From the NCBI RefSeq assembly GCF_030817415.1, contig NZ_JAUSZI010000002.1, positions 2,046,001-2,110,000 of the forward strand: a DNA stretch of 64,000 nt. The letters are read 5' to 3'. The position numbers and the translations under genes are program-made. This DNA is from Streptomyces umbrinus (GTDB lineage: Bacteria; Actinomycetota; Actinomycetes; Streptomycetales; Streptomycetaceae). Below are positions 26,065 to 35,162 of the stretch, one piece after another. Positions within the stretch are counted from its first letter, which is position 1, and every line of letters begins with the position of its first letter. The notes under the pieces are model-generated. The model was given only the letters and a program-made list of their open reading frames with translations, was not told the DNA's origin and did not search any database.

Positions 26065-26069
26065 CTTAG
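26065..26069. repeat. Right target-site duplication CTTAG of the IS element
   Basis: Second copy of CTTAG next to the right inverted repeat end, matching 25208-25212. Confidence 0.65.
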
Positions 26070-26080
26070 GCGCCGGTTTT

Positions 26081-26293
26081 TTTCGCCCCCGCCGCCCCTA
26101 CCCATTCCCGTCACTTGCTCAGGGGCTCCGCCCCCGAACCCCCGCCAAAAGATTGCGCAGTTCCCCGCGCCCCCAAAAGGGGCGCGGGGAACTGCGCGAC
26201 CAGCCACACCCAACCCGCACCCGACAACACACCCCACGGGGCCTGGGGCGGAGCCCCAGGGGACGGGAATGGGTAGGGGCGGCGGGGGCGAAA
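26081..26293. repeat. 213-bp nested inverted repeat (three concentric stems)
   Basis: Outer arms 26081-26112 and 26262-26293 are perfect 32-bp complements. A middle pair, GGGGCTCCGCCCC at 26122-26134 and its complement at 26245-26257, is perfect over 13 bp. The centre, 26155-26173 with 26179-26197, is a perfect 19-bp stem made of the intergenic-repeat core GCGCAGTTCCCCGCGCCCC. The unit lies between the IS right end and the convergent fadB stop. It could act as a strong bidirectional terminator, a cruciform, or be a miniature mobile element; no transposase-like ends or target duplication were recognised. Confidence 0.85.
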
Positions 26294-26313
26294 GAACCCC
26301 CGGCGGCAAACCC

Positions 26314-28500
26314 TCACACGTCCCCGAACCGCTCCCCCTTCTCCGCCTTCTCCACGAGCAGCGCGGGAGGCGTGAACCGCTCCCCGTACCGCTCGGCGAG
26401 CTCACGCGCGCGGGCCACGAAGCCCGGCAGCCCGCCCTCGTATCCGTTGATGTACTGCAGGACGCCGCCCGTCCAGCCGGGGAAGCCGATCCCGAAGATC
26501 GAGCCGATGTTGGCGTCGGCGACGGATGTCAGGACGCCCTCCTCCAGGAGCCGGACGGTGTCCAGCGCCTCGGAGAACAGCATGCGCTCCTGCATGTCCC
26601 GGAAGGGAATCTCGGCTCCCGCGCGCGTGAAGTGCTCGCGCAGTCCGGGCCACAGCCCGGCCCGCTTGCCGTCGTCCCCGTACTCGTAGAAGCCCGCGCC
26701 GCCGCTGCGTCCGGGCCGGCCGAACTCGTCGACCATGCGGTCGATGACCGTGTCCGCGGGGTGTTCCGTCCAGGTGCCGCCGGCCTCCTCGACGGCCCGC
26801 TTCGACTCGGCGCGGATCTTGCGCGGCAGGGTGAGGGTCAGCTCGTCCATCAGGGAGAGGACCTTGGCGGGGTAGCCGGCCTGAGCGGCGGCCTGCTCGA
26901 CGGAGGCGGGCTCGATGCCCTCCCCGACCATCGCCACGCCCTCGTTGATGAAGTGCCCGATCACGCGGGAGGTGAAGAAGCCCCGCGAGTCGTTGACGAC
27001 GATCGGGGTCTTCCTGATCTGTCGCACGAGGTCGAAGGCGCGGGCGAGTGCCTCGTCGCCGGTGCGTTCGCCCCTGATGATCTCGACGAGCGGCATCTTG
27101 TCGACGGGCGAGAAGAAGTGCAGTCCGACGAAGTCGACCTGTCGCTCGACGCCTTCGGCGAGCGCGGTGATCGGCAGGGTCGAGGTGTTGGAGCAGAGCA
27201 GCGCGTCCGGTTCGACGATGTGCTGGATCTCCTGGAACACCTTGTGCTTGAGCGCGGAGTCCTCGAAGACGGCCTCGATGACGGCGTCGCAGCCCTCCAC
27301 GTCCTGAGGGTCGGCGGTCGGGGTGATGCGGGCGAGCAGCGCGTCCGCCTTCTCCTGGGTCGTACGGCCCCTGGAGACGGCCTTGGCGCAGAGCTTCTCG
27401 GAGTAGCCCTTGCCCTTCGCCGCCGCCTCGGCCGACAGGTCCTTGAGGACGACGTCGATGCCCGCGCGGGCGCAGGAGTACGCGATGCCCGCGCCCATCA
27501 TCCCGGCGCCCAGGACCGCGACCTTGCGGACCGGGCGGGGCTCGATGCCCTTGGGCCGGTTGGCTCCGGAGTTGACGGCCTGGAGGTCGAAGAAGAAGGC
27601 CTGGATCATGTTCTTGGAGGTCTGGCCCGCGGCCAGCTCCACGAAGTAGCGCGCCTCGATGACCTGCGCGGTCTCGAAGTCGACCTGCGAGCCCTCGACG
27701 GCGGCCGCGAGGATGTTGCGCGGGGCCGGGTAGGGCGCGCCGTTCGTCTGCTTGCGCAGGTTGGCCGGGAAGGCGGGCAGGTTGGCCGCGAACTTCGGGT
27801 TGGACGGGGTGCCGCCCGGGATGCGGTAGCCGGGCTTGTCCCAGGGCTGGCGCGACTCGGGGTTGGCGTCGATGAAGGCGCGGGCCTTGGCGAGCATCTC
27901 CTCGTGGGTGGCCGCCACTTCGTGGACGAGGCCGTTCTCCAGAGCGCGCTGCGGGCTGTACTGGGTGCCCTGGAGGAGCACCTTCAGGAGCGCGTCGGCG
28001 ATGCCCAGGAGGCGTACGGTCCTGACGACACCGCCGCCTCCGGGGAGCAGGCCGAGTGTGACCTCGGGGCAGCCGATCTTGGAGCCGGGCGCGTCGAGGG
28101 CGACGCGGTGGTGGCAGGCCAGCGCGATCTCGAAGCCGCCGCCCAGGGCCGCGCCGTTCATGGCGGCGACGACGGGCTTGCCGAGCGTCTCGATGCGGCG
28201 GAGGTCGCGCTTGATGGCGAGGCCGCCGTCGAGGAGCTGCTGGGCGGTCTCGGGGGTGACCCGGATGAGGTCGCGCAGGTCGCCGCCCGCGAAGAAGGTC
28301 TTCTTGGCGGAGGTGAAGACGATGCCGCGGATGGAGTCGGGGTCGGTTTGGACCGCCGTCTCCAGACGGTCGGTGATCGCGGCGAGCGAGTCGCGGAACG
28401 CCTGGTTCATGGTGTTCGCGGACTGGTCGGGATCGTCGAGGACCAGGGTGACGACGCCGGTCTCGTCCTGTTCCCAGCGGATGGTGGTGCTCTCGGTCAT
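26314..28500 (-). CDS. fadB: FadB-type bifunctional enoyl-CoA hydratase / 3-hydroxyacyl-CoA dehydrogenase
   Basis: A 728-residue trifunctional-complex alpha-subunit homologue for steps two and three of beta-oxidation. The N-terminal crotonase domain (~1-190) retains both catalytic glutamates (GGGFEIALACH and GCPEVTLGLLPG). The NAD domain begins at ~330 with KVAVLGAGMMGAGIAYSCARAG, and the C-terminal dehydrogenase domains contain the catalytic His-Glu region (VGLHFFSPVDKMPLVEIIRG). It starts at the ATG at 28500 and is the last gene of the operon, 40 bp after the thiolase gene, whose product normally partners it. Confidence 0.93.
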   Translation of the reverse strand: MTESTTIRWEQDETGVVTLVLDDPDQSANTMNQAFRDSLAAITDRLETAVQTDPDSIRGIVFTSAKKTFFAGGDLRDLIRVTPETAQQLLDGGLAIKRDLRRIETLGKPVVAAMNGAALGGGFEIALACHHRVALDAPGSKIGCPEVTLGLLPGGGGVVRTVRLLGIADALLKVLLQGTQYSPQRALENGLVHEVAATHEEMLAKARAFIDANPESRQPWDKPGYRIPGGTPSNPKFAANLPAFPANLRKQTNGAPYPAPRNILAAAVEGSQVDFETAQVIEARYFVELAAGQTSKNMIQAFFFDLQAVNSGANRPKGIEPRPVRKVAVLGAGMMGAGIAYSCARAGIDVVLKDLSAEAAAKGKGYSEKLCAKAVSRGRTTQEKADALLARITPTADPQDVEGCDAVIEAVFEDSALKHKVFQEIQHIVEPDALLCSNTSTLPITALAEGVERQVDFVGLHFFSPVDKMPLVEIIRGERTGDEALARAFDLVRQIRKTPIVVNDSRGFFTSRVIGHFINEGVAMVGEGIEPASVEQAAAQAGYPAKVLSLMDELTLTLPRKIRAESKRAVEEAGGTWTEHPADTVIDRMVDEFGRPGRSGGAGFYEYGDDGKRAGLWPGLREHFTRAGAEIPFRDMQERMLFSEALDTVRLLEEGVLTSVADANIGSIFGIGFPGWTGGVLQYINGYEGGLPGFVARARELAERYGERFTPPALLVEKAEKGERFGDV

Positions 28501-28540
28501 GAGGGGGTTCTCCGTAGAAGTCCGTTGGTCCACTGGGGAG

Positions 28541-29755
<1,215 letters not shown>

Positions 29756-29795
29756 GCGTGAGCCTTTCAAGGAGAGCCCGGAAGGGCCGGGAGGG

Positions 29796-30938
29796 TCAGG
29801 CGAGGAGGGAGCGGCCGATGATCTCCTTCATGATCTCGGTCGTCCCGCCGTAGATGGTCTGGATGCGGCCGTCGGTGAAGGCCCTGGCGACGCGGTACTC
29901 GGTCATGTAGCCGTAGCCTCCGTGCAGTTGGAGACAGCGGTCCGCGACGCGCTTCTGTAGTTCGGTGGCCCACCACTTGGCCATCGAGGCGTGTACGGCG
30001 TCGAGTTCCCCGTTCGAGTGATCGACGATGCAGCGGTCGAGGAACGTCCGGGTGACGGCGCACTCGGTGGCCATCTCGGCTATCTCGAAGCGGATGTGCT
30101 GGAGCCGGGACAGCGGCCACCCGAAGGCCTCGCGCTCCTTGACGTACTCCGTGGTGATCTCCAGCAGGTACTCGGCGGCGGCGATCCCGGCGACCGCGAT
30201 GTTCAGCCGCTCCTGAGCGAGGTTCGTCATCAGGTGCACGAAGGCGCCATTGAGCTCCCCGAGGAGGTTCTCCTTGGGGACGCGTACGTCGTGGAAGAAC
30301 AACTCGGCGGTGTCCTGGGCCTTCTGCCCGATCTTGTCGAGGTTGCGGCCGCGCTCGAAGCCCTCCATGCCGCGCTCGACGACCAGCAGCGAGAGGCCCT
30401 TCGCACCTCCCTCGGGGGTCGACTTCGCGACGACGACCACCAGGTCGGCCAGGATCCCGTTCGAGATGAAGGTCTTGGAGCCGTTGAGCAGCCAGTGGTC
30501 ACCGCGGTCCTCGGCGCGTGTCGTGATGCCCTGGAGGTCCGACCCGGCGCCGGGCTCGGTCATCGCGATGGCGGTGATCAGTGAGCCGTCGCAGAAGCCA
30601 GGCAGCCAGCGCCGCTTCTGCTCCTCGGTGGCGAGGCCCGTCAGATACGGCCCGATGATGTCGTTGTGCAGCCCGAGCGCGAGCCCGGCGGCCCCCGCGC
30701 GCGTGAACTCCTCGGCGAGTACCGCGCTGTAGCGGAAGTCGGCGTTGCCCCCGCCCCCGTACTCCTCCGGGACGGCGAGCCCGAGCAGCCCCTGCCTTCC
30801 GGCGGCCAGCCAGGCGTCCCGCGAGACGATGCCGTCCTTCTCCCACTGCTCGTAGTGCGGCAGCACCTCCTTGGCGAGGAAGGTCCGGACGGTCTCGCGG
30901 AACGCCTCGTGCTCGGGCGCGAAGATATGCCGCTTCAT
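29796..30938 (-). CDS. Acyl-CoA dehydrogenase
   Basis: A 380-residue FAD enzyme introducing the 2,3-double bond of acyl-CoA. It shows the signature [18 protein letters not shown], the second signature near [21 protein letters not shown], and the catalytic Glu probably in [13 protein letters not shown]. Electrons go to electron-transfer flavoprotein. Its ATG overlaps the upstream CoA-transferase stop in an ATGA (4-nt overlap), so the two are translationally coupled. Chain-length preference cannot be read from sequence; the CaiB neighbour suggests branched or unusual acyl groups. Confidence 0.93.
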   Translation of the reverse strand: MKRHIFAPEHEAFRETVRTFLAKEVLPHYEQWEKDGIVSRDAWLAAGRQGLLGLAVPEEYGGGGNADFRYSAVLAEEFTRAGAAGLALGLHNDIIGPYLTGLATEEQKRRWLPGFCDGSLITAIAMTEPGAGSDLQGITTRAEDRGDHWLLNGSKTFISNGILADLVVVVAKSTPEGGAKGLSLLVVERGMEGFERGRNLDKIGQKAQDTAELFFHDVRVPKENLLGELNGAFVHLMTNLAQERLNIAVAGIAAAEYLLEITTEYVKEREAFGWPLSRLQHIRFEIAEMATECAVTRTFLDRCIVDHSNGELDAVHASMAKWWATELQKRVADRCLQLHGGYGYMTEYRVARAFTDGRIQTIYGGTTEIMKEIIGRSLLA

Positions 30939-32110
30939 TCGGCGCTGCCCTTCGGTTCGCTGTTGCCCGCCGGCTCGGCGCTGCCCTTCAGGAGGTCCGG
31001 TACGTCCCAGTCGCGGGCCACGTCCGCGGTGTCCGCGCCCGGCAGCGCGGGCCCGCTGAGGACGGCGGTGGGGGTGGTGGAGAAGCGGGGTGCGGGCGCG
31101 GGCTGGGTGATGCCTCCGTGCTCGGTGAACGTGCCGCGGGCGGCGAGATGCGGATGGTGCGGGGCCTCCCGCAGCGACAGCACCGGCGCCACGCAGGCGT
31201 CTGAGCCCTCGAAGACCGCGGTCCACTCGTCCCTCGTACGGGTCCTGAAGCGGGCCGCGACCGCCTCGCGGAGGTCGCCCCAGCGGGACAGGTCCTTGCG
31301 CGCCGAGACGTACTCCCCCAGGCCGAGCAGCCGCACGAACTCCTCGTAGAACTGGCCCTCCAGCGCACCCACCGCCATGTACTGGCCGTCGGCCGTCTCG
31401 TACGTCCCGTAGTACGGGCAGCCGCCGTCGAGGAGGTTGGCGCCCCGCCGGTCCTGCCAGCCGCCGGCGGCGAGCATGCCGTGGATCATCGAGGCGAGGT
31501 GGGCCGTGCCGTCCACGATCGCCGCGTCCACGACCTGTCCCGCGCCGGTCGCGCGCGCGTGGTGGAGGGCGGCGAGGACGCCGACGACCAGGTAGAGCGA
31601 GCCGCCCGCGTAGTCCCCGACGAGGTTCGCGGGGACGGCCGGGGGCTCGCCCGGAGCGCCGATCATTCCGAGGGTGCCGGTCAGCGCGATGTACGCGATG
31701 TCGTGGCCCGCGCGCGGGGCGAGCGGGCCCTCCTGGCCCCAGCCGGTCATCCGTCCGTAGACGAGCTTCGGATTGCGGGCGTGACAGGCCCCGGGGCCGA
31801 CTCCGAGGCGCTCGGCGACGCCCGGACGGTAGCCCTCGATGAGGACGTCGGCGCGGTCGACCAGGTCGAGGACGCGGTCCGCGCCGTCGGGTGCCTTCAG
31901 GTCGACGATCACCGAGCGCTTGTTGCGGTTGGTGATGTCGTAGGCGGGCTTGATCGCGAGTCCCCCGCCGTTCGGCCGGTCCACGCGCACGACGTCCGCG
32001 CCCAGGTCGGCCAGGAGCATGGCGGCGAACGGGCCGGGCCCGATGCCCGCCAGCTCGACCACGCGCACCCCGGCGAGCGGGCCCTGCCCTGCCGTTCCTG
32101 CCGCTGCCAT
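30935..32110 (-). CDS. CaiB/BaiF family CoA-transferase (alpha-methylacyl-CoA racemase-like)
   Basis: A 391-residue class III CoA-transferase-fold protein. The N-terminal GVRVVELAGIGPGPFAAMLLADLGADVVRVDRP and the later RNKRSVIVDLK, LIEGYRPGVAERLG and HDIAYIALTGTLG match the racemase branch (Amacr/Mcr), which epimerises 2-methylacyl-CoA so that (S)-specific dehydrogenases can act. A role preparing methyl-branched acyl-CoA for the downstream acyl-CoA dehydrogenase fits. It starts at the ATG at 32110, the first gene of the operon, with palindromic operator candidates upstream. Confidence 0.88.
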   Translation of the reverse strand: MAAAGTAGQGPLAGVRVVELAGIGPGPFAAMLLADLGADVVRVDRPNGGGLAIKPAYDITNRNKRSVIVDLKAPDGADRVLDLVDRADVLIEGYRPGVAERLGVGPGACHARNPKLVYGRMTGWGQEGPLAPRAGHDIAYIALTGTLGMIGAPGEPPAVPANLVGDYAGGSLYLVVGVLAALHHARATGAGQVVDAAIVDGTAHLASMIHGMLAAGGWQDRRGANLLDGGCPYYGTYETADGQYMAVGALEGQFYEEFVRLLGLGEYVSARKDLSRWGDLREAVAARFRTRTRDEWTAVFEGSDACVAPVLSLREAPHHPHLAARGTFTEHGGITQPAPAPRFSTTPTAVLSGPALPGADTADVARDWDVPDLLKGSAEPAGNSEPKGSAE

Positions 32111-32140
32111 CAAGCCCCCAGCACTGTGACACACCTGATG

Positions 32141-32157
32141 TAACATCAGCGATGTTA
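32141..32157 (-). promoter_or_regulatory. Operator-like palindrome of the beta-oxidation operon
   Basis: TAACATC-AGC-GATGTTA is a perfect 7-bp inverted repeat, 31 bp upstream of the CoA-transferase start. Its AT content contrasts with the surroundings and its position suits a repressor site over the promoter, perhaps for a TetR-type regulator encoded elsewhere. Confidence 0.5.
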
Positions 32158-32192
32158 AGAACGCGTTCCACTCCGCACAAGCCCTGGCGAGC

Positions 32193-32200
32193 AAGCGCTT
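32193..32200 (-). promoter_or_regulatory. Second palindrome AAGCGCTT upstream of the beta-oxidation operon
   Basis: AAGCGCTT within AGCAAGCGCTTAGT is a short palindrome resembling centres of TetR-type operators found before acyl-CoA dehydrogenase operons in actinobacteria. It lies between the operon and the end of the MmcQ/YjbR gene. Short, so only suggestive. Confidence 0.35.
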
Positions 32201-32228
32201 AGTAGATTCTGGAAGCCAACCAGGAGCT

Positions 32229-32609
32229 TCAGCGCGCGTCCAGCTCCGCTATGAGCCTCTTCGGGGCGATGGTGCGGTAGCTCTCCTCGACCCAGTCGCA
32301 CAGCAGCTCCGCGGCCGGGGCGCCCTTCTCCTCCAGCGGGACCCTCACCCAGCCGGCCTTGCCCAGGCCGTATCCCGCGGGCTCCGCGCCCGGTGAGGAC
32401 AGCGCGTGGGCATGCGCAACCTCGTCCTTGAGCTTCACGGTGACGCCCAGCGGATAGCTGCCGTCGGCGACACCGAGGAACACGAACACCTTCTTGTTGA
32501 CCTTCGCGACGCTCTCGCCCCAGGGGAACTCCTCGGCCGCGCCCGGCAGTCCGAGGGCGAACTCTCGTACTTTCTCCCACTTCTTCAGGGCGGTCTTCGT
32601 CGGGGCCAC
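32229..32609 (-). CDS. MmcQ/YjbR family protein
   Basis: A 126-residue protein with the MmcQ/YjbR fold, a double-wing, CyaY-like structure. Characteristic blocks are ALGLPGAAEEFPWGESVAKVNKKVFVFL near the start and PLGVTVKLKDE in the middle, then the WV-x5-L helix end (CDWVEESYRTIAPKRL). The family is sometimes called DNA-binding, but its role is not established. It begins at a GTG and is followed by the beta-oxidation operon on the same strand 118 bp later, with operator-like sites between, so it is probably a separate transcription unit. Confidence 0.8.
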   Translation of the reverse strand: MAPTKTALKKWEKVREFALGLPGAAEEFPWGESVAKVNKKVFVFLGVADGSYPLGVTVKLKDEVAHAHALSSPGAEPAGYGLGKAGWVRVPLEEKGAPAAELLCDWVEESYRTIAPKRLIAELDAR

Positions 32610-32721
32610 GGCTGCCTCCGGTCCTTTTCGGCCCCTCGCACGGGGTCCTGGTTCGGCTCCTCGTACCTCACGCTAGCCTCAGCCACCGACAACGGCGCGG
32701 GCTGGACGGCTGAGAGGTGCC

Positions 32722-33930
32722 ATGAGCAGGCAGGACAGGACGGAGCGCGCGTACGACATCGTGCTCTTCGGGGCCACGGGGTTCGTCGGAGTTCTCACGG
32801 CGGAGTATCTCGCCGCGCACGCTCCGAAAGGGCTGCGGTGGGCGATCGCGGCGCGCGACACCACGAAGCTGGAACGGCTGAGGGAGCGCCTGGCAGCGAT
32901 CGACCCGGCCTGCGCGGAGCTGCCGCTGCTGCGGGCCGATGTCGCCGATCCGGCGTCCGTGCGGGAACTCGCGGAGCACGCGCGCGTGGTGGCCACGACC
33001 GTCGGGCCCTACCTCACGTACGGCGAGGACCTGGTCGCCGCCTGCGCGGAGGCAGGCACCGACTACCTGGACCTGTGCGGAGAGGCCGAGTTCGTGGACC
33101 TCATGTACGTGCGGCACGACGCACGCGCGCGTGAGACCGGCGCTCGGCTGGTGCACGCCGCCGGCTTCGACTCGATCCCGCACGACCTGGGCGCCTACTT
33201 CACCGTGCGTCAGCTGCCCGAAGGGGTGCCGCTGACGGTGGACGGTTTCGTACGCGCCGGGGGCATGTTCTCGGGCGGCACCTTCGCCTCCGCCCTCAAC
33301 CAGATGTCGCGCGGGCGGCACATGCTCGCCGCGGCGCGGGACCGCAAGCGGCACGAGCCCCGGCTGGTGGGACGGCGGGCTTACGCGCCGCCGAGCGCTC
33401 CGCGGTACGCCAAGGAGGTCGGGGCGTGGGCGTTGCCCCTGCCGACCATCGACGCGCAGATCGTGCAGCGGTCCGCGCGGGCGCTGGAGCGGTACGGGCC
33501 CGATTTCCGTTACCGGCACTACGCGGCCGTCGAGACACTGCCGTTCGCGTTGGGCGGGGCGGCGGGGGCCGGGGCGGTCATCGCGGCGGCGCAGGTGCCG
33601 CCAGTGCGGCGGTGGCTCTCCGACCGGCTCAAGCCCGGTGACGGGCCCAGCGAGGAGAAGCGGGCGTCGAGTTGGTTCTCGGTGCGGTTCGTCGGTGAAG
33701 GGGGTGGGCGGCGGGTGTTCACCGAGGTCTCTGGTGGGGATCCCGGGTACGGGGACACGGCGAAGATGCTGGCCGAGTCCGCGTTGTGTCTTGCGTTCGA
33801 CGAGCTTCCCTCGGTGTCTGGGCAGGTGACGACTGCTGTTGCCATGGGGGAATCGCTGATTGAGCGGCTGCGGGGAGCTGGGATCAGTTTTCGGGTGGCT
33901 GCCGATCGCTCCGCGGGAAGTGCCGGATGA
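32722..33930 (+). CDS. Saccharopine-dehydrogenase-like / trans-acting enoyl reductase family protein
   Basis: A 402-residue protein with an N-terminal NAD(P)-binding fold (YDIVLFGATGFVGVLTAEYLA at ~11-31) and the family motif TVGPYLTYGEDLVAACAEAGTDYLDLCGE. Mycobacterial relatives act in trans with polyketide synthases as enoyl reductases; saccharopine dehydrogenases proper differ in the C-terminal half. The second half contains AGFDSIPHDLGAYF, conserved in the reductase branch, and a hydrophobic segment near 275-300 (FALGGAAGAGAVIAAAQVPP) that may anchor it to the membrane. No polyketide synthase is adjacent, so its substrate is unknown. The ATG at 32722 is the start. Confidence 0.8.
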   Translation: MSRQDRTERAYDIVLFGATGFVGVLTAEYLAAHAPKGLRWAIAARDTTKLERLRERLAAIDPACAELPLLRADVADPASVRELAEHARVVATTVGPYLTYGEDLVAACAEAGTDYLDLCGEAEFVDLMYVRHDARARETGARLVHAAGFDSIPHDLGAYFTVRQLPEGVPLTVDGFVRAGGMFSGGTFASALNQMSRGRHMLAAARDRKRHEPRLVGRRAYAPPSAPRYAKEVGAWALPLPTIDAQIVQRSARALERYGPDFRYRHYAAVETLPFALGGAAGAGAVIAAAQVPPVRRWLSDRLKPGDGPSEEKRASSWFSVRFVGEGGGRRVFTEVSGGDPGYGDTAKMLAESALCLAFDELPSVSGQVTTAVAMGESLIERLRGAGISFRVAADRSAGSAG

Positions 33931-33934
33931 CTGG

Positions 33935-33987
33935 TGCGGGTTCGTTGTGGCTGGTCGCGCAGTTCCCCGCGCCCCTTACGGGGCGCG
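33935..33987 (+). repeat. Intergenic repeat (short form) with terminator hairpin
   Basis: Begins five bases after the upstream stop codon with the full short-form consensus. It ends in an 8-bp stem CGCGCCCC (33968-33975) with GGGGCGCG (33980-33987), loop TTAC. Confidence 0.8.
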
Positions 33988-34023
33988 CTGCCCTCAGACC
34001 CTTCTCATGACAAAGGAGCATCC

Positions 34024-34920
34024 TTGAGTCGCGAGATCGACGTGCTCGTTCTCGGCGGTGCCGGGGTCGACACCATCGTCTACGTACCCGAGTTGCCGTT
34101 GCCCTTCGCCGACAGCCACATGGTGCCCGCGATCGAGACGCGGGCCGGGCAGACCGGGGACTTCGTGGCGCTCGGGGTGCATGCGCTCGGGCTGCGGACG
34201 CACCATCTCGACATGGTCGGTGAGGATCACGCGGGTGATCTCGTCCGGGCGTTGCACCGCGACCAGGGTGTCGCGTTCACGGAGGTTCCGCAGCCGGCCG
34301 GTACCAAGCGTGCGGTGAACCTCGTCGGGCCGGACGGGCGGCGGCTCTCGCTGTACGACAGTACGCGCGCGCGGGAGGAGGATCGGCTGCCCCCGGAGAC
34401 CGTACGGGCCCTCGCCGCGACGAGCCGGCACGCCCATGTCTCCATCACGCACCCCTGCGCGTACGCCCTCCCGCTGCTGCGCGAGGCGGGGGTGAGCATC
34501 TCGACCGACCTGCACAACTGGGACGGTAGGCAGGCGTATCACGAGGCGTTCGCGTATGAGGCCGACGTCGTGTTCCTGTCGGCGGCCGAGCTGGCGGACC
34601 CGGAACAGACCATGCGGCGGATCGCCGAGAGGGGCCGGGCCGAGGTGGTCGTCGCCACCGCCGGGGCCGAGGGCGCGTACCAGTTGCTGGACGGTGAGCT
34701 GACCCGCATCCCGGCCGTCACGCCGACCACGCCGGTCGTGGACTCGAACGGGGCCGGGGACGCCTTCGCGGCGGGCTATCTGTTCGGCCGGCTGAGCGGC
34801 GAACCGCCCGAGCGGTGCGGGCTCTTCGGCGCGATCGCCGGGGCCTACGCGTGCACGGTGCCGGCCACGGGGGCCGACGTCATCGGCCGCGAGGAACTGC
34901 TCAGAGCGGCCACCCCATGA
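34024..34920 (+). CDS. PfkB family carbohydrate kinase
   Basis: A 298-residue ribokinase-fold sugar or nucleoside kinase. The N-terminal LVLGGAGVDTIVYVPELP and the C-terminal PfkB signature DSNGAGDAFAAGYLFG, with the catalytic Asp and anion hole, are clear. The start is a TTG at 34024, five bases after AAAGGAG; no ATG/GTG fits as well. The substrate is not determined: the PDSHMV-like N-terminal loop (PFADSHMVPAIETRAGQTGDF) fits several sugars. The last 20 bases overlap the convergent small membrane protein gene. Confidence 0.87.
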   Translation: MSREIDVLVLGGAGVDTIVYVPELPLPFADSHMVPAIETRAGQTGDFVALGVHALGLRTHHLDMVGEDHAGDLVRALHRDQGVAFTEVPQPAGTKRAVNLVGPDGRRLSLYDSTRAREEDRLPPETVRALAATSRHAHVSITHPCAYALPLLREAGVSISTDLHNWDGRQAYHEAFAYEADVVFLSAAELADPEQTMRRIAERGRAEVVVATAGAEGAYQLLDGELTRIPAVTPTTPVVDSNGAGDAFAAGYLFGRLSGEPPERCGLFGAIAGAYACTVPATGADVIGREELLRAATP

Positions 34921-35047
34921 CCGTGTAGATCATCCCGGCTATCCAGGCGACTCCGGCGAGGACGGCGAGGAGCAGTCCGGCCATCACGGCCCGCTCGACG
35001 GGCTGGGTGGGGCTGGTGGCGGGCTTCGGGGCGCGGTGTGTCGTCAT
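34901..35047 (-). CDS. Small single-pass membrane protein (48 aa)
   Basis: A 48-residue protein: basic, proline-rich N-terminus (MTTHRAPKPATSPTQPVER), then one hydrophobic helix ([22 protein letters not shown]), then a short TVMGWPL tail. The predicted topology is N-in. It resembles a conserved streptomycete small protein that I loosely recall being annotated as a morphogenic membrane protein (MmpA); this is low-confidence memory. It sits downstream of endonuclease V on the same strand, with a 13-bp tandem repeat in the gap, and overlaps the end of the PfkB gene by 20 bp. Coding is supported by GC3 and the clean hydrophobic pattern. Confidence 0.7.
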   Translation of the reverse strand: MTTHRAPKPATSPTQPVERAVMAGLLLAVLAGVAWIAGMIYTVMGWPL

Positions 35048-35093
35048 GTGGCACAGCCTGCCGATCATGGCGGGGGCCCGGCATCCGTACAGA

Positions 35094-35128
35094 TACTCAG
35101 AACCGGTACTCAGAAGGCGTACTCAGAA
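35094..35128. repeat. Three 13-bp tandem repeats containing TACTCAGAA
   Basis: TACTCAGAA occurs at 35094, 35107 and 35120, exactly 13 bp apart, and a degenerate TACTCGTGCTCAG follows at 35141. It lies in the 115-bp gap between endonuclease V and the small membrane protein gene, so it could be in the latter's promoter or a simple slippage repeat. Confidence 0.75.
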
Positions 35129-35162
35129 GCCGGTGCCGAGTACTCGTGCTCAGGGAGCCGTC

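Noticed and set aside
35094..35128. CRISPR array
   Set aside because: Repeats are only 13 bp apart with 4-bp spacers and no cas genes; it is a simple tandem repeat.
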